Positions 21,560-33,629 are shown, counted from the stretch's first letter. The stretch: DNA of 64,000 nucleotides from Isoetes taiwanensis (GCA_021234155.1 JAJEKV010000400.1:108784-172783); one strand, 5' to 3'. The notes: generated by a model not told the origin, from the sequence alone. Numbers and translations: made by a program.

Positions 21560-24200
21560 GAGAATCGCTAAAGATGAACTTGGATAACATGACCTTACTA
21601 TGGGCGAGGTCCGTAAAGCTTCAGGGCCACCGCGCAGGTTAGCACACGTGTGCTTCCACCAGGGCTACCTTGGCGACGCCCTTCCTCATTGCCTCCCCCA
21701 AACAAAGTTACGATGCAAGCGGTGCGGGGATGATGGAGGACATATAAATATTAGTTGAGCATAAAGTAGATTTCGCCATCGCGGACCGGGGGCCATGGAA
21801 AGTCCCCTTCCACCAATTAAGGTGCCGACAAACGCCCCACCACGAATGTCCTCCCAAATACCTGCCGGGAGATATGCCGAGCGGGATACCCAAAAGCCTA
21901 GAACATGTGCCCTGCGGCTGCGTTCACCATGAAAATTGGGACACGACCACATGCATGGGATGCGGCCGGCTGACCATAATGCCGAGCACGCCGTCCAATT
22001 CATGAGCTGACGGGCAGGGCCGGAGAAAATGTGTCCGAAGCTCCTTGGTGTTTTAGCATTCCCTCATCGGCTTGTAGGAAGAGAAAAGAGTCATCAATGT
22101 GCGGCTTCCAATCTGCTACTTGCGACCCCGCCATCCTCGGCCCCTCAGTAACCCCCCCTCATTTGCCGCAGGTCGATTAGAATCGCGAGAGGGCCGGTGA
22201 ACGATGGTAAATAGGAAGGGCGCCAACGGGCATCCCTGACTTAACTCCACCCGGTAAAGAATCGGCGACGATGATGACTCGCCATGATATAGGATGGTGG
22301 CTCGGCGACGTTAAGAGCTTCATAGCCACTGCTGTAAAGTTCTCACCACGCCCAAAGGCTAGCATCATCCTCCTCGAAAAATCCCCAACGAACACTATCA
22401 TAGGCTCAAGTCCGCCTTCAAGTACACTATCCGGCGACACGTTTCAAGACGATTGAATGCCCTCGAATGCCGCCACCACATTGTTAAGAATATGCCTGCC
22501 CGGAATGAAGCCGAATCGCATGAGACTAATAGCCTCCCCGGGACAACTTGCGCCTAAGTGAGAGGGCCTTCGCATTATCTTGTATGCCACGTGAGTTTAA
22601 TTGGATGCCAACCAAAATGACAGATGGCTCCTTTACCTTCTAGATAAACGAGATGTAGCCGGTGTTGAGCCTATAATCGCTTACGCCTGAAGCGGATCTT
22701 GATAGGTACGCATCACCGAATCTTCCACCCATTCCCAATATTCTTGAAGAACTCCACCGAATGCCATCCGCACTGCGGGGCATTTATGAGGGGCCTGCGA
22801 CAAGCCTCCTCAAGCCTTTTTGCTTTGTAAGCGACGCTCTAGCACGCCTTCTACCGACACCTTGCATGACACCTTATTGAGCAACATCTCCTCCCATGAT
22901 GTGGGCAGTAGGGATACCTCTTCTCTGAAAGAACCGGAGAGAAGGCCGGAAAGTAGCTACTTAATGTTCTAATGGGTGGATGCGCAGAGGCGGCCATCGA
23001 AAGCAATGCCGTGAGGCGACATTGAGGCCGCCAGACTTTTCCGCTATACAGTAGCTCAAGAACATTCGAGAATTGGTGTCCCCTTCCGCAGCCGTGACAC
23101 CCCTCTTCCACCCTTGCCCTCGGAAAGACCCTCTCCTAGACTCGTCTCACGCAATGTGGCGAATATCTCATTCTCCAAGACACCATCGGGGCCAGACCGA
23201 GGATTTTCAATCAAGGCGATACAATGCCTTTAACACTTCAAGGCCCTGCCGGCTCTTCGACTCCCCGATGACTTAATGCCTTGATCTCGGCCGGGGCCTT
23301 CACCATTCCCCGACATCCCGGCGATCTCGAAGGTACGGAACCAAATCTGTTGGCATCCCTAAGAGAAAGCAACATCATTTTGGGGTGTTTCGGTTTGAAC
23401 ACCGCGGCGGCTTCAGTCCGGAGAAATTAAGCGAGGACAATGATCAGAGACCGCGGTGGACAAAATGTTCTTCTGCTTGAGCAAAGGCGTATTAGCATAG
23501 CATCTGTCATGTCGAGCACTACGCCCATCCAGCCCCCGTCCATTGACTACACCAGGTAAATGTGGAGTTAGCCCGACGACGGGCCAACTATGTTGAAATC
23601 ACCTACCGCCAGCCAAGCCACACCAACCCCCAAGGATGTGACCTTATGCCTCAGCGACGCCACAATGCCCCTCTCTGCCGCGCACTATTGTAGGCGTGAG
23701 ACATTCACAAGCCCCCACTCATGTGGCCCCTCTCGCCACTTGATAATGACCCCATCCGCCCCAACGATCGGCTGGGGTAAAGTCACCGCCACAGCATCTT
23801 CCATGCCATGGCAAAGCCACCTTTAGAGGCTCCATAGGTGGCAATGGCAGCGACGTATTTATGCCCAAATATGTCCAGCAAAGCGTCTCGAGCATCCCCC
23901 GGTGACACTTATGTTCCCGGAAGGTACAAGATATCCGGGTCCATCTTTAACCGGGCCAACGCCACTCGTTCTCTTCTTTACGGGTGACGAGCGCCCTCGG
24001 ACATTCTAGCTCAAGATCCTCTTTGTCCATAAATTGCTTCTTCTTAGCCCCGCCTTGCCGGGTGAAGTGGGCCCCCGACCGAGTCATATGGGACAAAGAG
24101 CGGTTATCCCGGTTATCCAGTGAGGGCGACCTCAAGATCCAAATCCACCTCGCCCACCCAAGAGTGCACTGAGCCACCTTGTCAAGTTCCATCCCTCCGG
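21560..24200 (-). mobile_element. LINE (L1-type) EN-RT fragment, GC-rich
   Basis: Reading the minus strand from high to low coordinates gives endonuclease and then RT, as in plant L1 elements. AVGDFNIVGPSSG at about 23612-23575 is the gGDFN endonuclease motif. TWCSQWTGAGW follows, then RHDRCYANTPL and VSDHCPRL near 23530-23410. The RT part shows GGVKSGMPVGALPIYHRS (22258-22205; usual vrQGCPlaP.LF) and HIDDSFLFLQADEG (about 22105-22060; YADD box). The thumb reads LGIPLGISP and STNIYMSSIIPAPL (21893-21710), then an FVWG piece. Frames change often. Its GC content is visibly higher than in the flanks. No poly(A) in the correct direction is seen near 21560, so the 3' end is unclear. Confidence 0.75.
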
Positions 24201-25230
24201 ACGCAGGCTTGGGTAGATATGATCAGAGTCCGGACGGTTGCAACAAACCGATCCTCCACCAGCCCCAAGCACACATGTTGGGATCGCCATCGCCCGGCCA
24301 ACTCCTAAGCCGTTGAATGTGGAGCAAACCGGCCGGGTCGCCGTTTGTGGGGCACCGTTGGGACCATGCCACCTTGCCCCTCCGAACGGCCGTTTGGTAC
24401 ATTATCCGTAGTAGTGAAGAGGCCACCGGCAATGCAGCCTGAGACCTGTCTGGGTCCTGGCCGGAGGCGCCTTCTCCACCGGCAAAGCTTGAGACGGGGC
24501 CTGAGCCCCCCGTAAAACCTCCTACCTTGCCTCATGTGGCACCCCGGCGCACCGGGCGGGCCTCAGGTTCGGAAGCAAGCTCCGCAAAGAGACCGGAGGG
24601 GGGAACATTCTCTCAATCACCGCCCCATTCAAAGCAATCTAAGGGGAAACCGAAAATACCAATCACCGCTCCGAACAGCCACCGAGGGAGGCAATGGGCT
24701 ATCTGCGAGTAATGCAACACAAATCTTTGGCGCTGAACAATGGAATGGGAAAATATGCCCCAGGAGCCCATTCGCAATCGCAATCATGAACTCTGGCAAA
24801 AAGCATATCGGGGAAGATCCACCACTTCAAACCAGCACGGGATCTTCAAGGCCGACAGGGATCGAGAACTCACACCAGGGGGTGTAATGTTGGTAAATCA
24901 AGTAACCTCCCACATGAGGTCCACCCCCTCGCTACTATCCTCTCCACCACCGTGAGGCTACTTAACATGAGGAGGAAGAAGTTATTACCCAGAACTTCAT
25001 GGGCCCAAACGACGAGATTCCACAGGGTGTTGATCCCATGAATTGAGGTACAAATTATATCTTTCTAGCTGTGACCCCTCCTCATTGTAGACAGCTTTTA
25101 TGGGTTTGTTTCATGAGTCGAGGTAGGTATCGTGCCATTTGGGTTCCCAAGTGTGGGCGTGAGCACCCTAGTATCGCTTCTTCTTGTACTTATTATATAT
25201 TAATTAACTTGATCCTTCAAAAAAAAAAAA
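24201..25230 (+). repeat. poly(A)-ended retroelement tail, plus strand
   Basis: The plus strand from about 24960 reads like a 3' non-coding tail: in-frame stops, then TATTATATATTAATTAAC and a 13-base A-run starting at 25218. Its direction is opposite to the LINE RT at 21560-24200, so it is a second retroposed piece (a 5'-truncated LINE or a SINE). 24201-24950 is GC-rich with overlapping frames on both strands (for example plus 24534-24887) and no motif. It may be ORF1 of either element. Confidence 0.4.
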
Positions 25231-25465
25231 AGCTATGCCTAGTTTTATAGAATACCAAAATGTTGTAGAAAAGAAGAAAGTGCTTGGTCTAGTATAATCA
25301 GCGAGTGGTAGAAAATACCAAACTATTTTAGACAAAGAAAAGGATCCAGCTCATAGGCCAGCTATGAGGAGCCAATGCTCAACAATTTTTTATGACCGGG
25401 CATGGAGACTACAGATCGAGATGCGTCTTCTTTTCAACATCTTACCGGCATGGACAAGACAGAAA

Positions 25466-25745
25466 TTCATATAAAATCCAATTATACACAAACCATTGCA
25501 TTTAATACAGTTTAATTAAAATCCCCCTTAAACCCCCTTTGCTTTGGGTGCATATTCACACGGGGGGTTACTCTGGGCAACGAGAGCTGTGGATGGGCAT
25601 ATTTGCCCTTTATTCCAAGATCTGGACCGCACATAGCGATCCTCGTTTGTGGGGTATGCTTGTACAAGTTTTTGTATACTGTATATTAAGGTTTGCAAAA
25701 TGGGTGAAAAAATGCTAAACCTAAGCAAAAACTTAAATTGTAGCA
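25466..25745 (+). repeat. MITE-like repeat M, copy 1 (partial)
   Basis: It contains the hallmark of family M at 25503-25567: ttaattaaaatccccctt, aaacccccttt, gggtgcatattcacacgggg. Internal words shared with other copies follow, such as ttgtggggtatgc and gggcatat. Only the left arm is clear. Other copies are at 33186-33558, 36255-36512, 40836-41190 and 61335-61785. Confidence 0.7.
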
Positions 25746-26880
25746 CTTTTTAGCACTTTTTTTTTGTTTGTCTCGACCGATGACGGGCGGAAGGGCTCCC
25801 CTTTTTTTTTGAAGGGACAGAATGGCATGAAGGCTCGAGAGTGGGAGAACCTATTTCAAGAGGCGGATTTCTTGAGGCAGCTCTTGAGGTAAGATGTAGT
25901 CGGTTTCATTTTTGCTATTCTTTTCATAATCGCATCGCTTTGTTGATGTATATGTATAATTAATATGAATTAGGGTTCAAGTATCCGGTTCTCGGCCGCT
26001 CCATCCTAGCCTATTCTATTACAAATCATGATAGACATCGAGGATGTATTAATTGTCATAGCATGGTTGAAGGAAGAACTTGTAAATACAAACATGTTTC
26101 AGAAGTTTAATGCATGGTTTTTACTTAGGCTAGGATTTTAGGCTAAAATTGATGTTATCTCTCGCGATTTTAGGCATAGTGAACTAAGCATCTCTAAAAA
26201 TCCCAAGCATTTCTAGAACTAAGCAATATAAATGTTACTATGTCCTCTACAATTTGCATGCTTTAAAACCTATGTTCGGATTAAATTTTGATGCCTCTAT
26301 TTAACTTGGTTATCAATTAAACTGTCCTTCTTAATGGTGTCTCAGATTTTTGTGCAACCAAATGTTTAAGCAGGTTAACGGATTCTTCGAAGCAAGGCTT
26401 AATTTCTTCATGGAGCCAGGTAACAATTATTATGAAATGAATCTCAAATATTTTTTCTTTGTTTTTTCGATAATTTTTATGCTAGGTAGATTGTTGTTGT
26501 TCATTTGAAATTTCAGTCGCTACATGTACAACACTAAAGCATAACTTGTAAATTGTGAGATGTTTACGCCAATGAAAAAGGTACTTATTTGGCACATGCT
26601 CTATACACATACTTATTAGCTTGAACATTTCTTTCACCTTCCTATTGCCAATAACAAGGAGGAATTCCACATCCTTAGGGGTTTATCCAACAATGGCCGC
26701 CAAGCTAGGACGATCAAGAAGAAGGATGTCACCCACAAGAATTTGAAATGGTATGGAAGTCCCATCTTCGTGGGTGGTAGCGCATGTTTCTCAAATCCAA
26801 ACCACAATTTGAAGACTAATTGCATGATCTCATCTTTCGAGTGTATCGAGAGGCCTTAAAAATTCAGAAGTGAGAACATT
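25746..26880. other. intergenic, AT-rich
   Basis: Homopolymer runs (T9 near 25759, T10 near 25802) and scattered short frames. No gene or repeat supported. The minus frame 26825-26634 is short and featureless. Confidence 0.4.
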
Positions 26881-26882
26881 GT

Positions 26883-28267
26883 TTGTCCGAAAGCATTTGC
26901 ATGATCTCATACCGTCTGCGCTCTAAAAGTGCTGCTCCAAATGCTTACAAGGTAGATTGGGCAGAGTCCCTAAAGTGTTCCAATGATAATAATAAGCCAG
27001 ACGCGGGTCCAGATATAGACTTCTTTGAGGGCAACATTAGCATCATTACTTGTGAAATGACGCTGCTTTTTAGTGAAAAAATCGAGATTGACCACATATT
27101 ATGTGATAAAGAACAAGAACTACTCCAATTGAAGGCAACCTAGTTGGCTCGACAAACTGCTCAATCTTTAGTCGCAATGGCGTAAGAAAAGAAGAAAGAT
27201 TACTTGGATTTAGAAGCCGACCTTACCGGGGTGATGGGGACTTCACTATTGCAATCAAGACACTAAAAATGGAGGAGAGGTACATCTATGATGCTATGCA
27301 GCAAAAGGTACATGAACACCTTGGTGGTGATAAAAATATGTCAATCAAGTCTGAAATTCTCTCGCCTCAAAGATAAGTTGGCGCGAAATCAACGATCGCT
27401 TGTCTTTTGGAGTTGTAAGAGCAAGCATATTTCTAGTTTGCAGCAAATTGAATAAGGCGGAAAGAGGTGATGCCAACAATGAGCAACTATAAGATGCATG
27501 AAGGCATGCAGTAAAGCTTGTGAAGCCTCCGGACCGGGCCTTCGGGTGAGTATTTTTTTTTTGTTAGCTTATCTTGCAATCACACTTACCATGTTTGCTG
27601 CTTTCATACTGTAGCGAGCAGCCTGCAATGCATGGTTGATGCATGCAAGACACCTATTCCTAGTACTTTGTTACAAGAACTAGGTTTATATTGCCAGGAA
27701 ACTTGTGGACAGAGTGATGATGACTGTTGCATGGGAGAGGTGGAGGAAAACCAGGTAAAACATGTTGAAGACAGTGCAAAGAGTGCAACTTTTGAGAGGA
27801 ATATAATTCCTAAAGGAAGAGGACCAAAAGGTTCCACTCGACTTACAGTCTCAACCATTGGAAGCCATGCAACCAAAAGAGTAAACACCTCTGATTTACA
27901 TCACAAAGGTAAACTTGTTTTGGTTTTTTCTTTTTTACTATTTATACATGCCTATTTCTGATATCCTGCAAACGTAGTTGGAGATAGGATATGCATGCCA
28001 AGTCAGAGGAACTTGGTTCACTAATTCTCATACAAGCAACATAAGTAAGTAAATTTTTATGTTATAGGCCATTTGCTTATTGTATCTCTCCATATTTTTG
28101 TTGAAATGTGTACAGATGATACAATTTCTAAGAATGTGACAGCCAATTGTGATGCTGATTTTGGATCCACTGCTCCAGTTCATGAATCCAATTGCAAGGA
28201 CATCACAAGAAAGGCATGTTCGATCGACGATGAAGAAGTTAGTCTTGAGGATGACCTTACGCTTTGA
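26883..28267 (+). pseudogene. multi-exon coiled-coil gene remnant
   Basis: I do not recognise the family. The first piece, 26883-27143, is helical and acidic (ILCDKEQELLQLKAT). It continues after a stop as LARQTAQSLVAMA and KKKDYLDLEADLTG, then after a frame change as MEERYIYDAMQQKVHEHLG (to about 27320), which suggests a coiled coil. TTCGG|GTGAGT at 27540 is a good donor, and ACTGTAG at 27614 a good acceptor. The next exon reads MVDACKTPIPSTLLQELGLY and RGPKGSTRLTVSTIG (27632-27908). Its intron 27909-28115 (207 bases) joins in phase (aaa g/at gat) to DDTISKNVTANCDAD and ends ACSIDDEEVSLEDDLTL, stop at 28267. A phase-consistent splice argues for real ancestry. The stops upstream argue for a pseudogene or a missed exon structure. 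Confidence 0.45.
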
Positions 28268-28487
28268 TGATCGGTCGTTTGAAGAAACATGTAGCATATC
28301 TTTTCAGTACATGTCATGTTGGACACAAGTGGTCAAGTACTAACATACAAGTTATAACTGTCCTATAGGGCAAGGTTCTTGATCTTTGAAGCAGAACCCG
28401 GAACTTGATGTGCAAGAGTACAGATTGGCCATTTTATGGCTACATTGATGGCCTTAATGTTGATGTGAAGCATAAGGAACATAAATT

Positions 28488-28668
28488 GACTTGTTTTAAG
28501 ATGCAATTTACAAAGGATGCAGCAAAGTCAGAATGTGATTTTACAGTCATTGCTTGCTTTAAGATGCAATTTACAAAGGATGCGAAAATTACTTCTGACT
28601 TGTTTTAAGATGCAATTTACAAAGGATCCTTACAAAGGATGTTGCTTGTTTTAAGATGCAATGTTCAA
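28488..28668 (+). repeat. four-unit tandem-like repeat
   Basis: The word cttgttttaagatgcaattt plus acaaaggatg occurs around 28490, 28552, 28598 and 28643, with spacings of about 45-62 bases. The second unit reads cttgctttaag and the last is diverged (gcaatgttc). A stray extra ttacaaaggat sits at 28630. This looks like an expanding minisatellite just downstream of the coiled-coil gene remnant. Confidence 0.75.
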
Positions 28669-29100
28669 ATGTAGATAGGCGGTGCTACATATCATATTCT
28701 GTTTGTTAGAGCCAGCTGAACCATGAAAAGTTGTCTATAGATAATCTGCATGCATGTTAAATATTCACTTGTTGAAGACCTTGAAGAAATACAGGTTAAA
28801 GAAGATTGAGAAAATTGAGAGCTTCATGACAGAGGGAATTTGACGTTTGATCAAAACACAGCTGCAATTGTTTCTGCAATAAGATGCTAACTTTACTTAG
28901 AACTTTTCTAGTAATATCATGATAGCATGTTTCCCCTTATGGTGGTTGAGCATGCAAAAGATAGGATGAATTTTACAAATGTACACAATTGTACACAAAT
29001 GTACACAAATGTTACAAATTTGGGGCATGGTATAAAAACCTTAAAGAGCACGTTATTTGTGTACAAGGTTTAACCTTATCCTTGAACCACCGCGATACCA

Positions 29101-29192
29101 CCATGCTAATAATTCTAATACATTAGAATAATTCATTCAAATAATACATTCAAATAATACATTCAATGCTATTTTATTTTATTTTATTTTGC
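29101..29192. repeat. AT-rich microsatellite cluster
   Basis: aataattcattcaaataatacattcaaataatacattcaa-type units are followed by (attttatttt) units. It is simple sequence just upstream of a TATA-like element at 29267. Confidence 0.6.
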
Positions 29193-29459
29193 ATGGCTTG
29201 GGGGCTTGGATTTCGAGCCCCAACCTCGCATGCACAGGAATACATAATGGTTTGATTGGACTTCTGATTATATAAGAGAAGCTGGGAGGTGAAGAATCTT
29301 TACTCCTCAAGCGAGCGCGGTTTGATCTTCCCTTCAAGGCTTCATTGCAGCTGGCTTCTCTCTTTGATCTTCCTTTCTTCTCTTTGATCTCATGACTAGA
29401 CTGAAGTACACTGCCGGAGGCCCAAACAAGAGGAGTTCTCTTCTTCCAGCCATCCGGGC

Positions 29460-29660
29460 ATGCAAATGACGTTTGTGGCAAAATTCTCATCTTTGGAGGT
29501 AACCCGAATGCAGAATCAAGGAGCTAGAGTTTCGGACAAGGTGCAGCAATGGGTTGATCGTGTTAATGATGAGGATGAGCGTCTTTTGCAGATGTTTATG
29601 GAAGCTGATGGGATCATCCTTCGTGTTGCTCTGAAGATGCCCCCTCCTGATTACTCTTAG
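29460..29660 (+). CDS. small ORF, 66 codons, unknown
   Basis: A true ATG starts a 66-residue protein with a charged helical middle (DKVQQWVDRVNDEDERLLQM) and PPPDYS at the end. A TATA-like attatataagag at 29266-29277 lies about 190 bases upstream, with a pyrimidine-rich leader between. A minus-strand frame (29490-29179) overlaps and lacks a better case. It could be a short gene, a last exon, or a chance frame. Confidence 0.3.
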   Translation: MQMTFVAKFSSLEVTRMQNQGARVSDKVQQWVDRVNDEDERLLQMFMEADGIILRVALKMPPPDYS

Positions 29661-29733
29661 AAGCTTTAAGTGTTGAAATCCCCATGAAATCCTCTGGAGG
29701 TGCTAAGTTTTTTTGGCTGTACAGTTTAAAATA

Positions 29734-29793
29734 GTTCGGATATAAAGGTTCCAGTTTGGATGTAAAGGTTACAGTTCGGATATAAAGGTTACT
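29734..29793 (+). repeat. 20-bp unit, three tandem copies
   Basis: gttcggatataaaggttcca, gtttggatgtaaaggttaca and gttcggatataaaggttact lie back to back. A partial fourth (aaatcggatgta) follows. Confidence 0.9.
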
Positions 29794-30365
29794 AAATCGG
29801 ATGTATGTAAGAAGCTCTTTTTAAGATATGCCAAAGTGGGCTCCTAATGTAAAGTCTTTTTGTGAGCTTTTTGTATGCTTAAGTATTAATATAACTGAGA
29901 AAGTTTGATATACCGTGTCTTGCATATTTATTCTCCTATCTCTAAATTTGACTCTCGATCTTGCATTTCCATAGCTACTAGACATTTCAAAAATCTACTA
30001 TGTAAACACTGAGTTTTAGCTAGTTCGATAACCAAGAAGGATATACCTAAGACCACCGTGATAATCGTATGATTTGAGACTCGCCCAACCTGCAATAGAG
30101 AGATGCAAAAAAGTAACACTTACCGCCAAATTATCTAAAACATTGTGGCTATAAATAGGATTTGCAGATTTCAAATTATTCCTATAGGTTTCTAAACCAG
30201 CTGCAATGAATGGTGCATATAAACTAGCAACTAAGTGAAATATCTGGAGACCAAGGCTTCAAAATTACGTGGGGAATAGCTTAGAAAATACAAAAGTCGA
30301 TGATGTTGATTTCCACAAAGAAATGTGGACGCTCCTGCTAAAAGGGAAAGAAACCCTTCTTATCT

Positions 30366-30415
30366 GAATCAGAACATCATTTAAGCTTAAGAATCAGAAC
30401 ATCATTTAAGCTTAA
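30366..30415. repeat. 25-bp perfect tandem duplication
   Basis: A 25-base unit starting gaatcagaacatcatttaag and ending in cttaa is repeated exactly at 30366-30390 and 30391-30415. Confidence 0.9.
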
Positions 30416-31680
30416 GGGATATGTATGCCTCTTCATACTAATAGTGCTTAAACCAACCAAAGAATCGCTTTTGGATCCTTTGCAAAATCTGAGACATTCA
30501 AGAACCTAATGACATGCAAAATCAACTTCACATAACTTACTCAAAATTAACCAACATCATAATTTAATCTTTTCATTATCATTTGTTACTGCTGTACATG
30601 AACATGACCTGTATATGTGCAAGGACTTGGGATGTTAAATAGTTTGAGAATGTTTCTGCATTTCTAACTTTGGATTAGCCATATCAGGCTTCCATTTGTT
30701 CTTGGATGTTCTGTTAGATGGCCCCTGTCACAATATCTTCTTCCTCATCTTCACCACTTCCCCGAGACTTGCAAAAGAACATCAACGGTTATAGTAGACC
30801 TGTTAGGCAAGCTATCCATGATCAATTCATGTAAGTGATCAGGCAAATGGTACATATCACCACCTTTATGGATCAACTCAAAATTGCAAGCCAGAAACTG
30901 GGTGGTTGTAAACATTAGCTTCCCTCGGCTTGCTTCTTAGCAACTCAAACATACCATTGCCAACACATCTATACCATTACTGAAGGGCGACTTCCCTTCT
31001 AGCAAAATGTTGCCCCCAATGGTCCGTGAATGCTTTATGTACTACATGTTTAGTCCGTGTACATTTAAGCAAGTAAAAATCAGCATCCTCTGTGTTCCCA
31101 ATTTCGCCACAACAAAATTATCGCCAAAGATCGATAATAATGGGACTTCCACTCTGCATCACCTTCAAAGACTGGACCATCCACCAATGCAATGGGATCT
31201 AGTTCACTAGGATTAAGCTCGAGAATAATCGCCATGTTCCAATTCTAGGCTTGTTGATGCAGCTGCTATACTTACCCTTGCAACAAGCATGACAGAAGCA
31301 AGAAAAATTCATGTGCGCAACTTGAGTTGGGTCCAATCTTTGGACCGGACGAATGGCATGGAACTTGCTCGATCCTTTCAATGTTGCACAGTCAAATCTC
31401 GCACTCCTATCTACCTCGCCCAATTTTATTTCCCAAAAATATCTGCAGTAGCATATGCTCAACTACTTTCAGAATATGCTACTTATCATCATATATAAGA
31501 GCTTAGTTTGAGTTAACAAACCTAAATGTGGACTTGTTCTCAAGATGTTGGCAATTACTAAAGTGTTGATGCAAAAAGACCACAAAGATCATGAGCATTT
31601 CAAGAATGGTACAAAATCCCTTTTGAGCATTTCAAATGTCATTGCCCTCTTTATCACTGCTCCTGCTCCATCATGTTCTC

Positions 31681-31877
31681 CTGCAAAAGAAAAAGGAAAA
31701 ATTAGAAATTATGTTTACCAAGCAAACGTGCTGGCACATATTGCAAAGTTAACTCAATTCCTCTATCAAAGATATGTGAAAACGTGAAGATTGTCCTATA
31801 ACATGCAATCAAAAACAATGAAATGACCCAGGGCCGTGCCATAAATATGTAAATACATAAAAATATATGTATCATAC
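31681..31877 (-). other. phase-consistent intron in the transposase-like gene
   Basis: The donor is GGAAAAG|GTATGA (exon ends at 31878). The acceptor is CTTTTGCAG|GAGAAC (exon starts at 31680). Joining gives HGKG followed by EHDGAGAVIKRAM without loss of frame. The joined protein matches the conserved HGKG..DG.G..KR of the family, so the intron is well supported. Confidence 0.75.
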
Positions 31878-32659
31878 CTTTTCCATGATAATGGCAAAAT
31901 AATTCCACTCTATTGGAACAGGTTGTTTGAAAAGACACGCCAAGATATAAGAATTGTCTTGCCTTTGAACTTTTTGAGCAGCCATCGGACCAAATGATAT
32001 GCTTGTTTACTTGTGCACCTTCATTTATGAGGAATTTAGCATGCTTATCTAGACAATGTTGATATAAAACAACACATCATGTTCTCGATCATCGCTAATA
32101 TAAAAATGTGCTTCTTTTAATATGTAGCATAATAATAACGGGGGTTTTCTTTGTGTTTTTGCGCTTTTTCACTAAGGTTTTCCTATGATTTCGTTTGATG
32201 TATTCAAATGGATGTACTAACGCGCGACATCTAGAGTGCATCATTTCTGAGCCATTGATTTTAGCCTTTTGTTTTTCAATGGTCAACAACCAATGGCTCA
32301 CAACAAAAGCCCTTTTTGTTTCTTGTGGTATAATGGTCAACAACCAATGGCTAACAACAAAAGCCCTCTTTTTATGTGTGTGGTGCATAATGAGCACATG
32401 AAGGGCTTGAAGGGCGATGAAGGGCTTTGAAGGGATGATGGTGCGCATTTCCGCGCAAGACATTTCTTATCATAACGTTTGAGTTTTATTATGTTGGTTC
32501 TCTCTCCGAGATCTTTTGATAGTGTATGATATGGATATGTTTGGTTAAGTTATCTATGCTAAAACAGCAATTTTGAGGTATGGGTTTGGTAGACTTTCAC
32601 ATCCTACCGGTGATTAATACTGGGATTGCACTATTGATATTGTTTTATGGCTCATTCAA

Positions 32660-32905
32660 TGAAGCTTGCAAAAAATTACCATGCATTTTTAGATTTTGAG
32701 GCGGTTATTAAGCAAATTCCAAGGCTTCTAGATCCTTGTGCTAACAAGCGTAAAAGTTTCCCACTTTGGTTTCTCACCACAAGAATCCATGAGGCCAAAG
32801 GTCATTGTTAAATTCAGGTGCAAAAAAATGTTTGTGTATGGGTGTTGCAAACTTTATGACTTTCGGAATAATGAGATCAATCATTTCTATCTTTATGGTA
32901 AGTTT
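32660..32905 (+). pseudogene. exon-like segment carried by element X
   Basis: Plus frames read [20 protein letters not shown] then [11 protein letters not shown] (frame as in 60944-61129). After a shift they read KKMFVYGCCKLYDFRNNEIN, HFYLYG, ending at a good donor (TATG|GTAAGT, 32899). The same protein-like stretch occurs in copy B (60965-61203). No family recognised. It may be a host exon captured by X, or the remains of X's own gene. Confidence 0.4.
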
Positions 32906-33185
32906 TACTTATGTTCCATTTGTTGTATTGTGATGAAATTCAAAGGTTACAGGTGATGAAAGCCTCAAATGGATTCTAGTTTTTTTTTCCGGTTTGAATT
33001 CTAAAATTTTTGTCACACTTAGTGGGAGGGGAGGCGTTCCTAAGGCCGAAGGGGCCAAAATTTTTTTTGCAACACAAACCATTAACATCCAACATATAAA
33101 AATTAAATCCTCCAACATATAACAACCAACACATAACAACCATTGACATTAACAACCAACACATAACTACCATTGACATTAATTA

Positions 33186-33558
33186 ACACAACCATTGATC
33201 CAATACATTTAAATTAAAATCCCCCTTAAACCCCTTTGGTTTGGATGCATTCACACGGGGGGTGGCGTAGGGGCGGAGAGCCCTCATAATTGTATTTTGC
33301 ACGCATTTAAATCAACACCATATAGTATTCCGCTTTGAAATCTTATAGTATTTTGCGAATCTTGTTATACAAGATAGCAAATTTTGTACTTGCATACCCC
33401 ACAAACGAGGAACTTTTACGCACGGTGTAGATTAAGGAATAAGGGGTGAATATGCCTATCCAACTCGCATCGAGTCACCCCCAGTGTGAATATGCACCCA
33501 AACCAAAGGAGGTTTAAGGGGGATTTTAATTTAAATGTGTTGGATCCAATGGTTGTGT
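33186..33558. repeat. MITE-like repeat M with ~70-bp TIRs, copy 2
   Basis: The left arm 33186-33258 (acacaaccattg...cacacggggg) and the right arm 33486-33558 are inverted copies of each other over about 70 bases, differing at a few sites. They contain atccccctt-aaaccc and gggtgca. The centre holds shared words such as gtacttgcataccccacaaa. No clear target duplication is visible next to the arms. Confidence 0.8.
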
Positions 33559-33629
33559 CCTTCAACGGACTAGCATCATCTCTAGGAGCATGTCTCAGTA
33601 GGTGATGTGGGACCAAAATGGTGCATTGG
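33559..33629. other. junction of X with the interrupted gene
   Basis: The short stretch between the right terminus of X and the last clear coding piece of the minus-strand gene still reads on (PMHHFGPTSPT) before a stop near 33595. Confidence 0.4.

Larger units (their letters stand above)
32121..33558 (+). mobile_element. repeat element X, copy A (inside the transposase-like gene)
   Basis: It is collinear with 60215-61785 over its whole length. It starts at atgtagcataataacggggg and ends in the M palindromic module. It has an internal pair of about 60-base repeats built on aatggtcaacaaccaatggct (32278-32372) and an exon-like piece (32660-32900, see separate entry). It ends at 33558 in a perfect-looking TIR. 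It interrupts the minus-strand gene between the VIDFFE piece and the WSDGC piece. No transposase of its own is visible, so it is probably non-autonomous. Confidence 0.7.
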
